Shown: positions 18,318 through 26,189 of the stretch, piece after piece
Layout of the letters: each line of letters starts with the position of its first letter
How positions within the stretch are numbered: position 1 is the first letter of the stretch
Origin: an uncultured Alphaproteobacteria bacterium
Lineage (GTDB): Bacteria; Pseudomonadota; Alphaproteobacteria; HIMB59; GCA-002718135
DNA: 64,000 nucleotides
Assembly (NCBI GenBank): GCA_902625365.1
Contig: CACOAX010000001.1
Span: forward strand, 40,310-104,309
Direction: 5' to 3'
Notes under the pieces: generated by a model
Told to the model about the DNA's origin: nothing
Seen by the model: only the letters and a program-made list of their open reading frames with translations
Database searches by the model: none
Translations under genes and position numbers: made by a program

Positions 18318-19364
18318 ATGTCTGCAGTAGAAATCACAAATTTAAGTCACACAATAGGTAATAAGGAAATTTTAAAAAATATAAACTTTACTCTAAGCAA
18401 AGATAGTATCTCGTGTATTTTAGGACCGTCAGGAAGTGGTAAAACTTCACTCCTTAAATTAATTGCTGGTTTAGAAAGAGTACAAAACGGTAGTATAAAA
18501 ATAAACAGTAAAGAAGTAAGTAGCAAATCTAAACATTTGCCTACAGAAAAAAGAAATATTGGTTTTCTATTTCAAGATTATGCACTGTTTCCTCATCTAA
18601 CAGTTAAACAAAATTTGGAATATCCTATTAATTATAAAACTTCACCTCATACTATTGAAGATATAATTAAATTAATAAAACTTCCTAATTCACTTAATAA
18701 GTATCCTCATGAATTAAGTGGAGGTGAACAACAAAGAGTTGCTTTAGCAAGATCAATCATTTCAAACCCTGATATTCTTTTATTAGATGAGCCTTTTTCA
18801 AGCTTAGATTTAAATTTAAGAGAAGATGTAAGAGATGACACTTTACATTTACTTCAAAAATCAAATGTCTCAGTAATTATTGTTACTCATGATCCATTTG
18901 AAGCAATGTTTATTTCTAATCAAATTAACATTATGGATACGACTGGTAAAATAGTCCAATCAGGTAGCCCGGCAGAATTATATAATAATCCAGCTAATTC
19001 TTACGTAGCTGAATTCTTTGGAGAAACAAATAGATTTGAGGGTGTAGTAAAAAATGGGCAAATTATTACACCTGTTGGAAAGATAAGTGCTCCAAAAGAA
19101 TTAGAAAATAAAAATGTCAAAATTCATATTAGACCAAGAGGTATTAGATTAAACAAACAGCCTACACCTGTGAATGGTATAAAAGGAACTGTTATGGCTT
19201 CAAAATTAATGGGTTCATTTAGTTTTATTCATTTATCTGTTTTAGATAAAGATAATGAAATTGTTCACATTCATAGTCATATGCCTGCCGATTTTAATCC
19301 AAAACAATCCTCTGCAGTAGAAATAGAGATTGATCAAAAACAAACATTTATTTTTCAAAATTAA
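18318..19364 (+). CDS. fbpC: Fe(III) ABC transporter ATP-binding protein
   Basis: ABC ATPase of 348 aa. Walker A is GPSGSGKT (36-43), the signature ELSGGEQQRVALARS, Walker B ILLLDEPFSSLD, and the H-loop IIVTHDPFEAM. The C-terminal 110 residues form a TOBE-type regulatory domain, as in FbpC. The permease and binding-protein genes lie on the opposite strand, tail to tail: the fbpC and fbpB stop codons share the same TTAA (19361-19364). A split of ATPase from permease onto converging transcripts is unusual. Its promoter must lie upstream of or within the M48 gene, since only 21 bp separate them. Confidence 0.9.
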   Translation: MSAVEITNLSHTIGNKEILKNINFTLSKDSISCILGPSGSGKTSLLKLIAGLERVQNGSIKINSKEVSSKSKHLPTEKRNIGFLFQDYALFPHLTVKQNLEYPINYKTSPHTIEDIIKLIKLPNSLNKYPHELSGGEQQRVALARSIISNPDILLLDEPFSSLDLNLREDVRDDTLHLLQKSNVSVIIVTHDPFEAMFISNQINIMDTTGKIVQSGSPAELYNNPANSYVAEFFGETNRFEGVVKNGQIITPVGKISAPKELENKNVKIHIRPRGIRLNKQPTPVNGIKGTVMASKLMGSFSFIHLSVLDKDNEIVHIHSHMPADFNPKQSSAVEIEIDQKQTFIFQN

Positions 19365-20974
19365 AAACTTCTTTTCTTTTGAGAGACTCTTTGAAGTGTT
19401 GAGTTTAAAAAAATAACTGGCCCAAGACCAACAATTATGATTATTAAAGCTGCAAAAGATGATTCCTGAAGAAGTTCGTCTGATGCATATTGATATACAT
19501 AAGTTGAGAGTGTTTCAAAATTAAAAGGCCTTAATAAAAGAGTTATTGGTAACTCTTTAAGAATATCGACAAAAACCAGAATACCTCCAATAAGAACATT
19601 GGTATAAATAAGTGGTAAAATAATTTTCCTTATGCTTTGATAAAAGCCTCTACCCATTGATGTTGAGGCATCCATTGCATTTGGATGAACCTTAAGAATA
19701 CCTGATCTAATAGCAGCATTACCAACTGCTAAAAATCTAGTCACATAAGCAAAAATTAAAACTATAAAACCACCTGCTACATAACTTAAATGAAAATTTA
19801 TTATACTATTTATCCAGCCAACAAAAATTACTATTCCTACTGCTAATATCGTTCCAGGTAATGCGTATCCGCATGAAGCTATAAAGATTAAAACTTTGTG
19901 AAAATTATTTGATTTGTAGTTTGAAATTAGAATTAATAAAACAGAAACAAGCATTACAAAAAAAGCACCTGCAGAGGCTACTGAAATACTAGTTAGGGCA
20001 GTTTTAAATATTTCTGTAAAATTAATAATTGAAAATCCACTTAAAACAAAATTTAAGAGAATTAGAACTGGAACAATAAACCCTAGGAATATTGGTATAA
20101 AGCAAATTAAAAAACAGAATAATTTTTTAGAACTAGATAAGTTTTCAGAAATCAACATATTTTGGCCACTGCTTAATTCATGGTATCTTTGTCTTCTTCT
20201 TGCTAGGTACTCAATTGTAAGCAATATTATAACGAAGATAAAAAGTACTGATGAAATCTGAGACGCACCTGACAAACTATTCATACCAAGCCAAACATTA
20301 AAAACACCGAGTGTAAGCGTCTCAAGAGCAAAATACTCAACTGTTCCAAAATCAGAGATTGTTTCCATTAAGACTAGTGCGAGTCCAGCAAATATTCCAG
20401 GTCGAGCCAATGGTAAAGCCACTGAAAAAAAACTATTACGTCCATAAACTAAACTTGTTTGATAAAAAGATATAGGTACAGTTAAAAATGATGCACGCGT
20501 CATCATATATACATAAGGATAAAGAACGCATGACATTACTAACATTGCCCCACTCATGGACCTTATTTCTGGGAACCAATAATCTGATGAACTATTCCAA
20601 TTAAATATTTCCCTAAGAGTTTTTTGAAATACACCAGCATATTCTAAAAAATCTGTATATGTGTATGCAATTATGTATGCTGGAACGGCTGCTGGCAATA
20701 ATAATGCCCATTCAAATATCTTTTTTCCAAAAAAATTATATCTTGTTACAACCCAAGCAGAAGATATTCCAAATATTAATGTTAATACCCCAACACCGAA
20801 CATTAATACTAATGTATTATAAACATACCTCGGTAGAACAGTTGAAAATAAATGAGGCCAAAGTGATGTATCCCCTAAAAATGCAGAGAAGAAGACTGCA
20901 ATAATAGGTGATATAATAGCAAATGCTAGAAGAGTTGCTAAAGTTGAAGAGCTATTCCAGTTATACAAAATCAC
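19361..20974 (-). CDS. fbpB: Fe(III) ABC transporter permease
   Basis: Membrane permease of 537 aa made of two fused BPD-type modules with about twelve helices, the usual FbpB form. Each half has an EAA-like coupling loop: one near LPLARPGIFAGLALVLMET and one near ILPLIYTNVLIGGILVF. It moves ferric iron delivered by FbpA into the cytoplasm with energy from FbpC. The start is GTG at 20974, 12 nt downstream of the fbpA stop, with no better start nearby. The 3' end overlaps fbpC by 4 bp on the opposite strand. Confidence 0.92.
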   Translation of the reverse strand: MILYNWNSSSTLATLLAFAIISPIIAVFFSAFLGDTSLWPHLFSTVLPRYVYNTLVLMFGVGVLTLIFGISSAWVVTRYNFFGKKIFEWALLLPAAVPAYIIAYTYTDFLEYAGVFQKTLREIFNWNSSSDYWFPEIRSMSGAMLVMSCVLYPYVYMMTRASFLTVPISFYQTSLVYGRNSFFSVALPLARPGIFAGLALVLMETISDFGTVEYFALETLTLGVFNVWLGMNSLSGASQISSVLFIFVIILLTIEYLARRRQRYHELSSGQNMLISENLSSSKKLFCFLICFIPIFLGFIVPVLILLNFVLSGFSIINFTEIFKTALTSISVASAGAFFVMLVSVLLILISNYKSNNFHKVLIFIASCGYALPGTILAVGIVIFVGWINSIINFHLSYVAGGFIVLIFAYVTRFLAVGNAAIRSGILKVHPNAMDASTSMGRGFYQSIRKIILPLIYTNVLIGGILVFVDILKELPITLLLRPFNFETLSTYVYQYASDELLQESSFAALIIIIVGLGPVIFLNSTLQRVSQKKRSF

Positions 20975-20986
20975 TGGTTTTATAAA

Positions 20987-22006
20987 CTACCAACCAACTC
21001 TATCAATAATCTTTTGAGCTTCCGGTGCTAATTCTGCAATTTTTATAATTGGCAAGTTGTCTTCGCGAAACTCTCCCCAATTTTGTAATTCTTCACTAGG
21101 AGAAACTTTAGGGTTAACAGGATATTCAAAATTTATTTCACCATAAAGCTTTTGTGCTTTTTCACTTGTTAGAAACTCTAGTAATGCAATAGCCTCTTTT
21201 TTATTTTTTGAGTATTTTGCAACTCCTGCTCCCGAGATATTTACATGGGCTCCCCTATCTCCTTCTGCTTGGTTTGGAAATATTAGTCTGACATTTTCTA
21301 CCCATTTCCTTTGCTCAGGATCTTCTGAAAATTTTAGTTTGCCATAATAATAATTATTTATAATTGCTATCGAGCACTCACCTTCATAAATTGCTTTTAC
21401 TTGTGCCCTATCATTACCTTGAGGTCTTTTGGCAAAATTTGATACCAGATTTCTTGCCCATTCCTCAGCTTTTTCTTTTCCATATTCTGCAAGAACTGAA
21501 GCCATAATACCTCTGTTATAAACATGACTTCCAGGTCTAGAACATATTTGGCCTTTCCACTTTGAATCAGCAAGATCTTCTAGCGTCGTTATTTCTCCAT
21601 CTTTAATTTTTTCATTATCAACAACAATTACTCTGGCCCTTTTTGATAATCCAAACCAAGAATTATCGGGGCTTCTTAAGTAAGATGGTATGTTGTTAAT
21701 TAATTTTTTTGATTCTATTGGTAAAAGTAGATCAAGATCATCATAAACGTATAACCTTCCTATATCTACAGTTAAAATTATATCAGCGGGACTATTCTCA
21801 CCTTCAGCTTTAAGACGCTGAGCTAAACCTTTTTTAGAATAAACTACATTAGTTTTAATGCCAGTCTCTTGAGTAAACAATTCTAAAAATGGATTAATAA
21901 GAAAAGGCTGTCTATGTGAATATATATTTATTTCCTTAGCCATAATGTACGGTGTAAAGATGAAAGATATGGCTAAAAATATAAAACTTATAATATTAGT
22001 TTTCAT
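20987..22006 (-). CDS. fbpA: Fe(III) ABC transporter substrate-binding protein
   Basis: Periplasmic iron-binding protein of 339 aa with a signal peptide (residues 1-23). Family features: NIYSHRQPFLI at the mature start, SPADIILTVDIGRLY, and the consecutive tyrosines Y219-Y221 (INNYYYGKL) that ligate Fe(III) in FbpA/FutA proteins. The triple Tyr argues against the related 2-aminoethylphosphonate receptors (AepX/PhnS2), worth excluding because a phosphonate operon is nearby. The start overlaps the end of the fatty acid hydroxylase gene by 11 bp, so it is translated from the same mRNA as that gene. Confidence 0.93.
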   Translation of the reverse strand: MKTNIISFIFLAISFIFTPYIMAKEINIYSHRQPFLINPFLELFTQETGIKTNVVYSKKGLAQRLKAEGENSPADIILTVDIGRLYVYDDLDLLLPIESKKLINNIPSYLRSPDNSWFGLSKRARVIVVDNEKIKDGEITTLEDLADSKWKGQICSRPGSHVYNRGIMASVLAEYGKEKAEEWARNLVSNFAKRPQGNDRAQVKAIYEGECSIAIINNYYYGKLKFSEDPEQRKWVENVRLIFPNQAEGDRGAHVNISGAGVAKYSKNKKEAIALLEFLTSEKAQKLYGEINFEYPVNPKVSPSEELQNWGEFREDNLPIIKIAELAPEAQKIIDRVGW

Positions 22007-23006
22007 TAAAAATTCTCCCTTTGTTGTTATTTGCTAAAAATTTATTCTTTAGTTTTTTAAAATTTTTAAAAATATAATTTTTAATTTCAATAAATGGATT
22101 TAAATATAAATCTTTGAGATTGTGTGTTTCATCTTTTTGGTTTTTTGAAATACCGAGTTCAAGTGTATCAAATTCTACTGAATGATGAAGTGATCCAAAT
22201 AACCAATCCCATATCGCAAGTGCTGCTCCAAAATTTTTGTCATGATGTTCTCTTGCAATAGAATGATGGAGCTGATGCTGTGCTGGTGAAATAAATATGT
22301 ACTCTACCCATTTCCAGTATCGAATGCCTATATGTGAATGACGAAGGTTAGATCCAAGTACATTAAATAAAAAAACAAAAATATTTACACCAAGAATTGT
22401 TAACAGATCAACATTATTACCGAAAAGAAATATAAATGAAGAAATACTAATAGCCTGTGTAAGTGAGCTTCTTAATGAAAATATAATACCCTCCAAAGGA
22501 TGCGTTCTAAATACTGTCATTGGAGTTAAAACTGTTGCTGAATGATGAACTTTATGAAGTGACCACAATATAGGCCATCTATGCATAAATCTGTGAATTA
22601 TATATTTACTAAAGTCATCTATTGTAAATTGAAATATTGTAAAAGAAATTATTACAATGATTGGCAATGTTTCCTTAAACATTCCAACACTAAGCCAATC
22701 GATAGAGTGAAAATAAAAATATAGAGCAGTAGCTATTGTTAACTGAGTTATTAATAATGGGGAAATAATCATCATTATTAATTGATTAATAAAAAAAACT
22801 TTATAGTCCGATTTCGCTGACTTAGATAAAAATATATTTTTATCAAATATTTTTTTTAGAGCTTTTTTAAATGATAGTCTTCTATTTAAAACAAACCAAC
22901 CTAAAGCAATAAATATTGAGATAGCTATATATGCTATAAAAACTCTTTTTTTAGGATCAATAAATTGATTGCCTATTTTTATAAAATATTCGTTTAAAAT
23001 TTCCAT
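21996..23006 (-). CDS. sterol desaturase / fatty acid hydroxylase family membrane protein
   Basis: Integral membrane di-iron enzyme family protein, 336 aa from the ATG at 23006. Histidine boxes are intact: HRFMH, HKVHH and HQLHH, between four or more helices. Members hydroxylate or desaturate lipids using O2 and two irons. I reject the longer start (TTG at 23042) because it lies inside a hairpin at the end of the preceding gene. It sits between a DUF4856 gene and fbpA, overlapping fbpA by 11 bp. Being an iron enzyme inside an iron-uptake operon is notable. The lipid substrate cannot be predicted. Confidence 0.88.
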   Translation of the reverse strand: MEILNEYFIKIGNQFIDPKKRVFIAYIAISIFIALGWFVLNRRLSFKKALKKIFDKNIFLSKSAKSDYKVFFINQLIMMIISPLLITQLTIATALYFYFHSIDWLSVGMFKETLPIIVIISFTIFQFTIDDFSKYIIHRFMHRWPILWSLHKVHHSATVLTPMTVFRTHPLEGIIFSLRSSLTQAISISSFIFLFGNNVDLLTILGVNIFVFLFNVLGSNLRHSHIGIRYWKWVEYIFISPAQHQLHHSIAREHHDKNFGAALAIWDWLFGSLHHSVEFDTLELGISKNQKDETHNLKDLYLNPFIEIKNYIFKNFKKLKNKFLANNNKGRIFNEN

Positions 23007-23015
23007 TCCATTAAA

Positions 23016-23040
23016 GGTGTGGCTTATTAAAAGCCACACC
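23016..23040 (-). terminator. hairpin after the DUF4856 gene
   Basis: Perfect 10-bp inverted repeat GGTGTGGCTT / AAGCCACACC with a 5-nt loop, starting 10 nt after the DUF4856 stop. The tail on the minus strand is TTTAATGG, a weak U-tract. It would give partial termination or protect the 3' end, letting some transcription continue into the hydroxylase-fbpA-fbpB genes, which have no other obvious promoter. Confidence 0.7.
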
Positions 23041-23050
23041 AAATATAGTA

Positions 23051-24430
23051 TTAGTCATTTTCTGCTGAGTCAGAACTTCCCATTGAACTTGCAAGTTCTT
23101 CCATAGCAGCTAATTGATCATTTGCTCTCGCAACTACTCCAAATTCATCAACCATTAGTTTTTGAATTTTAATCATGTGAAGTTTAAATTCTCCCCAATC
23201 TTGAGCTTGATCTTTAATGAAGTTACCATTTGAATCAACGCCTACAACTTGAGAAGCATTTAATAGAACTGGTCCAAAACCCATCATTCTATTCATCTTT
23301 TCTGCGGTTTCACCAAGATCTTCTGGTCCACATTGAAGTGCTAAAGCAAAGCCCTTAAGCTCTCCCCAATGTTTTGCATATTTTCTAAATGCATCTGTAG
23401 TATCACCATTTGCTTCCATAATTGTTTCAAGAGCCACAATGTCCTTATATGTAGAACCAGCATACTTGAACACAGACTCAGCAATAACTTTTTGCCAATT
23501 GTCTCTGATAGTATCTCTAGCTGCTAACATATCTGTTCTTTCAGCAAAGTTAAGGTTTCTTCCACCAGCATCTCTGATTACCTTTCTTCCATCAATAAAT
23601 GCTTGGTTAACAGTAGCTAAGTAATTAGTCTTACCACCTTTGTCATAACTTGATGCATAGTAAGCATGTGCGTATAACATCTCAGAATATAAATCTACAA
23701 CACCATCACCATTATAATCAGCAGCAGCTAAATCTTTCATTTTAGCAACATTGTAGTTTTGTTCTGCTGTTAGAGTTAATGAGTGAGCTGGTGCACCCCA
23801 ATAACCAAAGGCTTCATCCCAACTGTGTTCTTTACCAGTATAATATGCACCTTCTTTGTATGGTTTACGATTTTCTTTTTGACCAATTTCCATTTTTTTA
23901 CCAAGATAATTGTTTACACCTTGGTTATAAAAAACAGCACCCATTGCAAACTTAGATATTAATTGAGTGTAATCAAATCCAGTTGCTGGATCAAAATCAC
24001 CGCCAATCTCACTAGCTTTCTGCATCATATGCTCAAGAGCTTCTGGTCCAGATAGTCCACCCCAGCCTGGAATAGCACCTTTGTACATTTTACCAGATAA
24101 GTTTCCGCTACCTATTTCTGAAACCATGGTTTGCATTACTGGAAAACCATCTTTTGATTTTGGAGCGATAATCTCTAAACCATCTTCTCCATTATAGTAA
24201 GCCATCATCTTATCAAGATCACCAGTTTTAACAAGTTTCTTCAAACTATCGTGTAAAACTTGTCTAGCCATTTGACCTGTATATTTTACTGAATTTGTTT
24301 CATCGCCATCATAACCTTTTAACGTAATTGGATATGGACCATAAATTTCTGGGCCATGACCATCTGCAAAAGATTTAGAAAAACTAAATGATAAAACTAA
24401 TGCAGTAGCAATCAGTAATATTTTTTTCAT
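23051..24430 (-). CDS. DUF4856 / imelysin-like periplasmic protein
   Basis: Exported protein of 459 aa with a Sec signal peptide (cleavage after SFA, about residue 22). The body is mostly helical. YTGQMARQVLHDSL near the N-terminus and HSWDEAFGYWGAPAHS mid-protein match what I recall of DUF4856, a family related to imelysins, which are iron-regulated surface or periplasmic proteins tied to iron uptake. Here it heads a likely operon with a di-iron hydroxylase and FbpA/FbpB, and its long leader carries two ICE-like palindromes. The context supports an iron role; the biochemical activity is unknown. Confidence 0.75.
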   Translation of the reverse strand: MKKILLIATALVLSFSFSKSFADGHGPEIYGPYPITLKGYDGDETNSVKYTGQMARQVLHDSLKKLVKTGDLDKMMAYYNGEDGLEIIAPKSKDGFPVMQTMVSEIGSGNLSGKMYKGAIPGWGGLSGPEALEHMMQKASEIGGDFDPATGFDYTQLISKFAMGAVFYNQGVNNYLGKKMEIGQKENRKPYKEGAYYTGKEHSWDEAFGYWGAPAHSLTLTAEQNYNVAKMKDLAAADYNGDGVVDLYSEMLYAHAYYASSYDKGGKTNYLATVNQAFIDGRKVIRDAGGRNLNFAERTDMLAARDTIRDNWQKVIAESVFKYAGSTYKDIVALETIMEANGDTTDAFRKYAKHWGELKGFALALQCGPEDLGETAEKMNRMMGFGPVLLNASQVVGVDSNGNFIKDQAQDWGEFKLHMIKIQKLMVDEFGVVARANDQLAAMEELASSMGSSDSAEND

Positions 24431-24470
24431 ATTTCTTTTCCTTAATTGTAAAATTTCTTAGTTTATGGTT

Positions 24471-24556
24471 GTGGAGATAAGTGAAAACCTGTGAGGTTAA
24501 GATGCGCCTTTACCCTTTAAAAAGATTGCTTATCTCCACGTCCTATTACTAAGGAT
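24471..24556 (-). ncRNA. candidate structured RNA element in the DUF4856 leader
   Basis: A perfect 11-bp inverted repeat (GTGGAGATAAG 24471-24481; CTTATCTCCAC 24529-24539) encloses 47 nt that contain an inner hairpin AACCT-GTG-AGGTT (24486-24498) and a second possible hairpin, giving a three-way-junction shape. A further TCCT/AGGA hairpin (about 24542-24556) lies just beside it. On the minus strand it ends about 40 nt before the DUF4856 start, where a 5'-UTR riboswitch or regulator would be. It matches no riboswitch class I can recall. Confidence 0.4.
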
Positions 24557-24636
24557 CTGATATGCTTTTATATTAATTAAAAATCGTTTTTTTTTTATTT
24601 AAAAAATGATGTTATTTTGGGAAAAAATAAGCTTTT

Positions 24637-24651
24637 TTAGAGTTATTCTAA
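24637..24651. promoter_or_regulatory. ICE-like (Irr box) palindrome, site 1
   Basis: TTAGAGTTATTCTAA, one mismatch from the perfect palindrome TTAGAA-N3-TTCTAA, which resembles the alphaproteobacterial Irr iron-control element. Flanking bases repeat those of site 2 (T-rich before, AATT-AAAGAAA after). It lies about 207 bp upstream of the DUF4856 start. Confidence 0.5.
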
Positions 24652-24818
24652 TTTAAAGAAAATTTTAGTAGGTGGTTAATAATCGTAATATTAAATGTGA
24701 GTTATAATGTTAAAAAAACTAACCACCATGGAACGGAAGTAGACTTGTACATAGATAAAAATGAACTTTTTTGTAAAAAAAAATTATTTCTACAGCAAGA
24801 AACATTAATTAGAGTATT

Positions 24819-24833
24819 TTAGAACTATTCTAA
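24819..24833. promoter_or_regulatory. ICE-like (Irr box) palindrome, site 2
   Basis: TTAGAACTATTCTAA is a perfect 6-3-6 palindrome of the Irr-box (ICE) type. It starts 12 bp from the HupE stop and about 390 bp upstream of the DUF4856 start. With site 1 it forms an imperfect direct repeat of about 30 bp, 182 bp apart. Two such sites ahead of an iron-uptake operon make chance less likely. Confidence 0.55.
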
Positions 24834-24844
24834 TTAAAAGAAAT

Positions 24845-25432
24845 TTAAATAATTAAATAGAATCCAAAAACAGCACAGCATAGTCCGAGGATTCTTAAAA
24901 CTGTATTTAAAAAATAACTTTTAATCAACACCAATCCAATACCTACTCCAAATAAGTGTAGAACTGCTGTACCTGATGAAAAACCTAGAGCAAACAATAT
25001 TGGATTAGCTGCCCAGGGCATTTCAATACCGTGAGCTAATCCATGAAAGGAACCAAAAAATATAACAGCTATCATTATTATAATTGTTGGTAATTTTTTT
25101 TCTATCGCAACCGATAAGCCTAAAAAAATTACTGAAAAAATTATTCCCCACTCAATAATATTAGACAGAGTAATGGCTAGTATTTCTATAAATAAACCTG
25201 CCGCTCCACCTATAATCATAAATAGAACAAACAAGGAGGGAACTGTCCATATGGCTCTTCCACCAATTTGTGAACTGACAACTCCAACACATACCATTGC
25301 CAAAAAATGGTCTAAACCTAAAACAGGATGTGAGAGACCGTCATAGAAACCATTCATTCCTGTAAAGGTATGGGCGTAAAGAGGTTTAAAAATTAGAAGA
25401 GTGCTTATTAAAAAAATGATTCTGAGAAACAT
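24845..25432 (-). CDS. HupE/UreJ family membrane protein
   Basis: Membrane protein of 195 aa with a cleavable-looking N-terminal segment ending at YAH and six helices. Family motifs are HPVLGLDHFLAM (residues about 36-47) and FHGLAHGIEMP further on, with conserved histidines and an aspartate thought to bind nickel or another metal. HupE/UreJ proteins are metal permeases, usually beside hydrogenase or urease genes, none of which is seen here. It follows a Trp-rich membrane-anchored protein by 7 nt on the same strand, so the pair is probably one unit. The metal could be nickel, cobalt or copper. Confidence 0.85.
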   Translation of the reverse strand: MFLRIIFLISTLLIFKPLYAHTFTGMNGFYDGLSHPVLGLDHFLAMVCVGVVSSQIGGRAIWTVPSLFVLFMIIGGAAGLFIEILAITLSNIIEWGIIFSVIFLGLSVAIEKKLPTIIIMIAVIFFGSFHGLAHGIEMPWAANPILFALGFSSGTAVLHLFGVGIGLVLIKSYFLNTVLRILGLCCAVFGFYLII

Positions 25433-25439
25433 AATAAAA

Positions 25440-26114
25440 TTATGTTTTCCTTTTAAAAAATATTATTTTTATTAAAAAATAAATGATTGTTATTAAAACT
25501 AAAAGAGCAATATGAGGAATATAAGCACGAATATCAAATTTTTGCCAGTGCACGATATCCATGAATGGGCCAATATAAAGAATAATAGGTGTCCAAGTTA
25601 ATATTTGTTCCCATAAATTAGATCCAAAAAATTCTGCCTCACCAACTGCTAGTGAATAATGTCCAGTGTTATCGTCATTAAATACTTTTATATAATAGGT
25701 GCCAGCTTCAATCATAAAACTTGTTTTAAATTCTTGGTTTCTTTCGGTTCCTATTTCAGGACCTTTCCAATACCAATCTCTTGCATAGGGCTCGTACCAT
25801 GCATTCCAATCAAAATCCTTACCTTGTGCGCTATAAATGACTTCTTTATTTTCATTTAAAACTTCAAGGGATAACCATTTATAAGTATCATTTACTTTTG
25901 GACTTAAGATACCTGTGTAAAATAAAAATTCACTATCACTTTCTATTTTATAATAATGTGGCTCTCCTTCTAACTTAGAATAATAAGCTTTTGAAATTTC
26001 TGGGTATACTACTTCATGTGGGTTATCAAAAGATGGTGAGTAATTTATTAATTTAGGTTGATGGGCAAAAATTGATAAAGGATAAAATACTAAAAGAAAA
26101 ATTAATATTTTCAT
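25440..26114 (-). CDS. Trp-rich exported protein with C-terminal membrane anchor, unknown function
   Basis: Protein of 224 aa that I do not recognise. An N-terminal signal peptide (MKILIFLLVFYPLSIFA) leads to a periplasmic domain of about 150 residues, rich in Trp and Tyr. This domain contains GTYYIKVFNDDNTGHYSLAVG, reminiscent of PPC/beta-sandwich modules. Near the C-terminus are an amphipathic stretch (ILTWTPIILYIGPFMDI) and a strong helix (ALLVLITIIYFLIKIIFF) ending in KRKT, so it is anchored with its tail in the cytoplasm. It precedes HupE by 7 nt, suggesting an accessory role in metal delivery. Confidence 0.7.
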   Translation of the reverse strand: MKILIFLLVFYPLSIFAHQPKLINYSPSFDNPHEVVYPEISKAYYSKLEGEPHYYKIESDSEFLFYTGILSPKVNDTYKWLSLEVLNENKEVIYSAQGKDFDWNAWYEPYARDWYWKGPEIGTERNQEFKTSFMIEAGTYYIKVFNDDNTGHYSLAVGEAEFFGSNLWEQILTWTPIILYIGPFMDIVHWQKFDIRAYIPHIALLVLITIIYFLIKIIFFKRKT

Positions 26115-26156
26115 AATTACTTATAAAAATTAAATTATACTTTTCAATAATTGTAA

Positions 26157-26189
26157 AGTTTGGGGCCACTTTGGGCCCCTATCCAAACT
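26157..26189. terminator. GC-rich hairpin after hsp20
   Basis: GGGGCC (26162-26167) and GGCCCC (26174-26179) form a compact stem. An alternative outer pairing AGTTTGG/CCAAACT (26157-26163, 26183-26189) is also possible. This is strikingly GC-rich for the surroundings and lies just past the hsp20 stop. No long U-tract follows on the minus strand, so it may act as an mRNA 3' stabiliser or weak terminator. Confidence 0.5.

Larger units (their letters stand above)
24431..24844. other. 414-bp leader and regulatory region of the DUF4856 gene
   Basis: The longest non-coding stretch in the window, between HupE (ends 24845) and the DUF4856 start (24430), both on the minus strand. Read towards DUF4856 it holds an ICE-like palindrome (24819-24833), an 8-bp inverted repeat GGTGGTTA/TAACCACC (24671-24678, 24720-24727), a second ICE-like palindrome (24637-24651), a homopolymer-rich tract near 24586-24606, and a foldable element (24471-24556). 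No convincing small gene is seen. Confidence 0.6.

Noticed and set aside
18318-22006. Possible 2-aminoethylphosphonate transporter (AepXVW/PhnSTU2) serving the phosphonate operon
   Set aside because: The receptor has the triple Tyr (219-221) and overall phrases of FutA/FbpA ferric receptors, and iron-related genes surround it.
23007-23042. TTG start and 12 extra codons for the fatty acid hydroxylase
   Set aside because: The start falls inside the hairpin at 23016-23040, which belongs to the upstream gene's 3' end.
24710-24756. 16-codon leader peptide (MYKSTSVPWW...) on the minus strand between the ICE sites
   Set aside because: No ribosome site and far from the gene start; the two adjacent Trp codons are not enough to propose attenuation.
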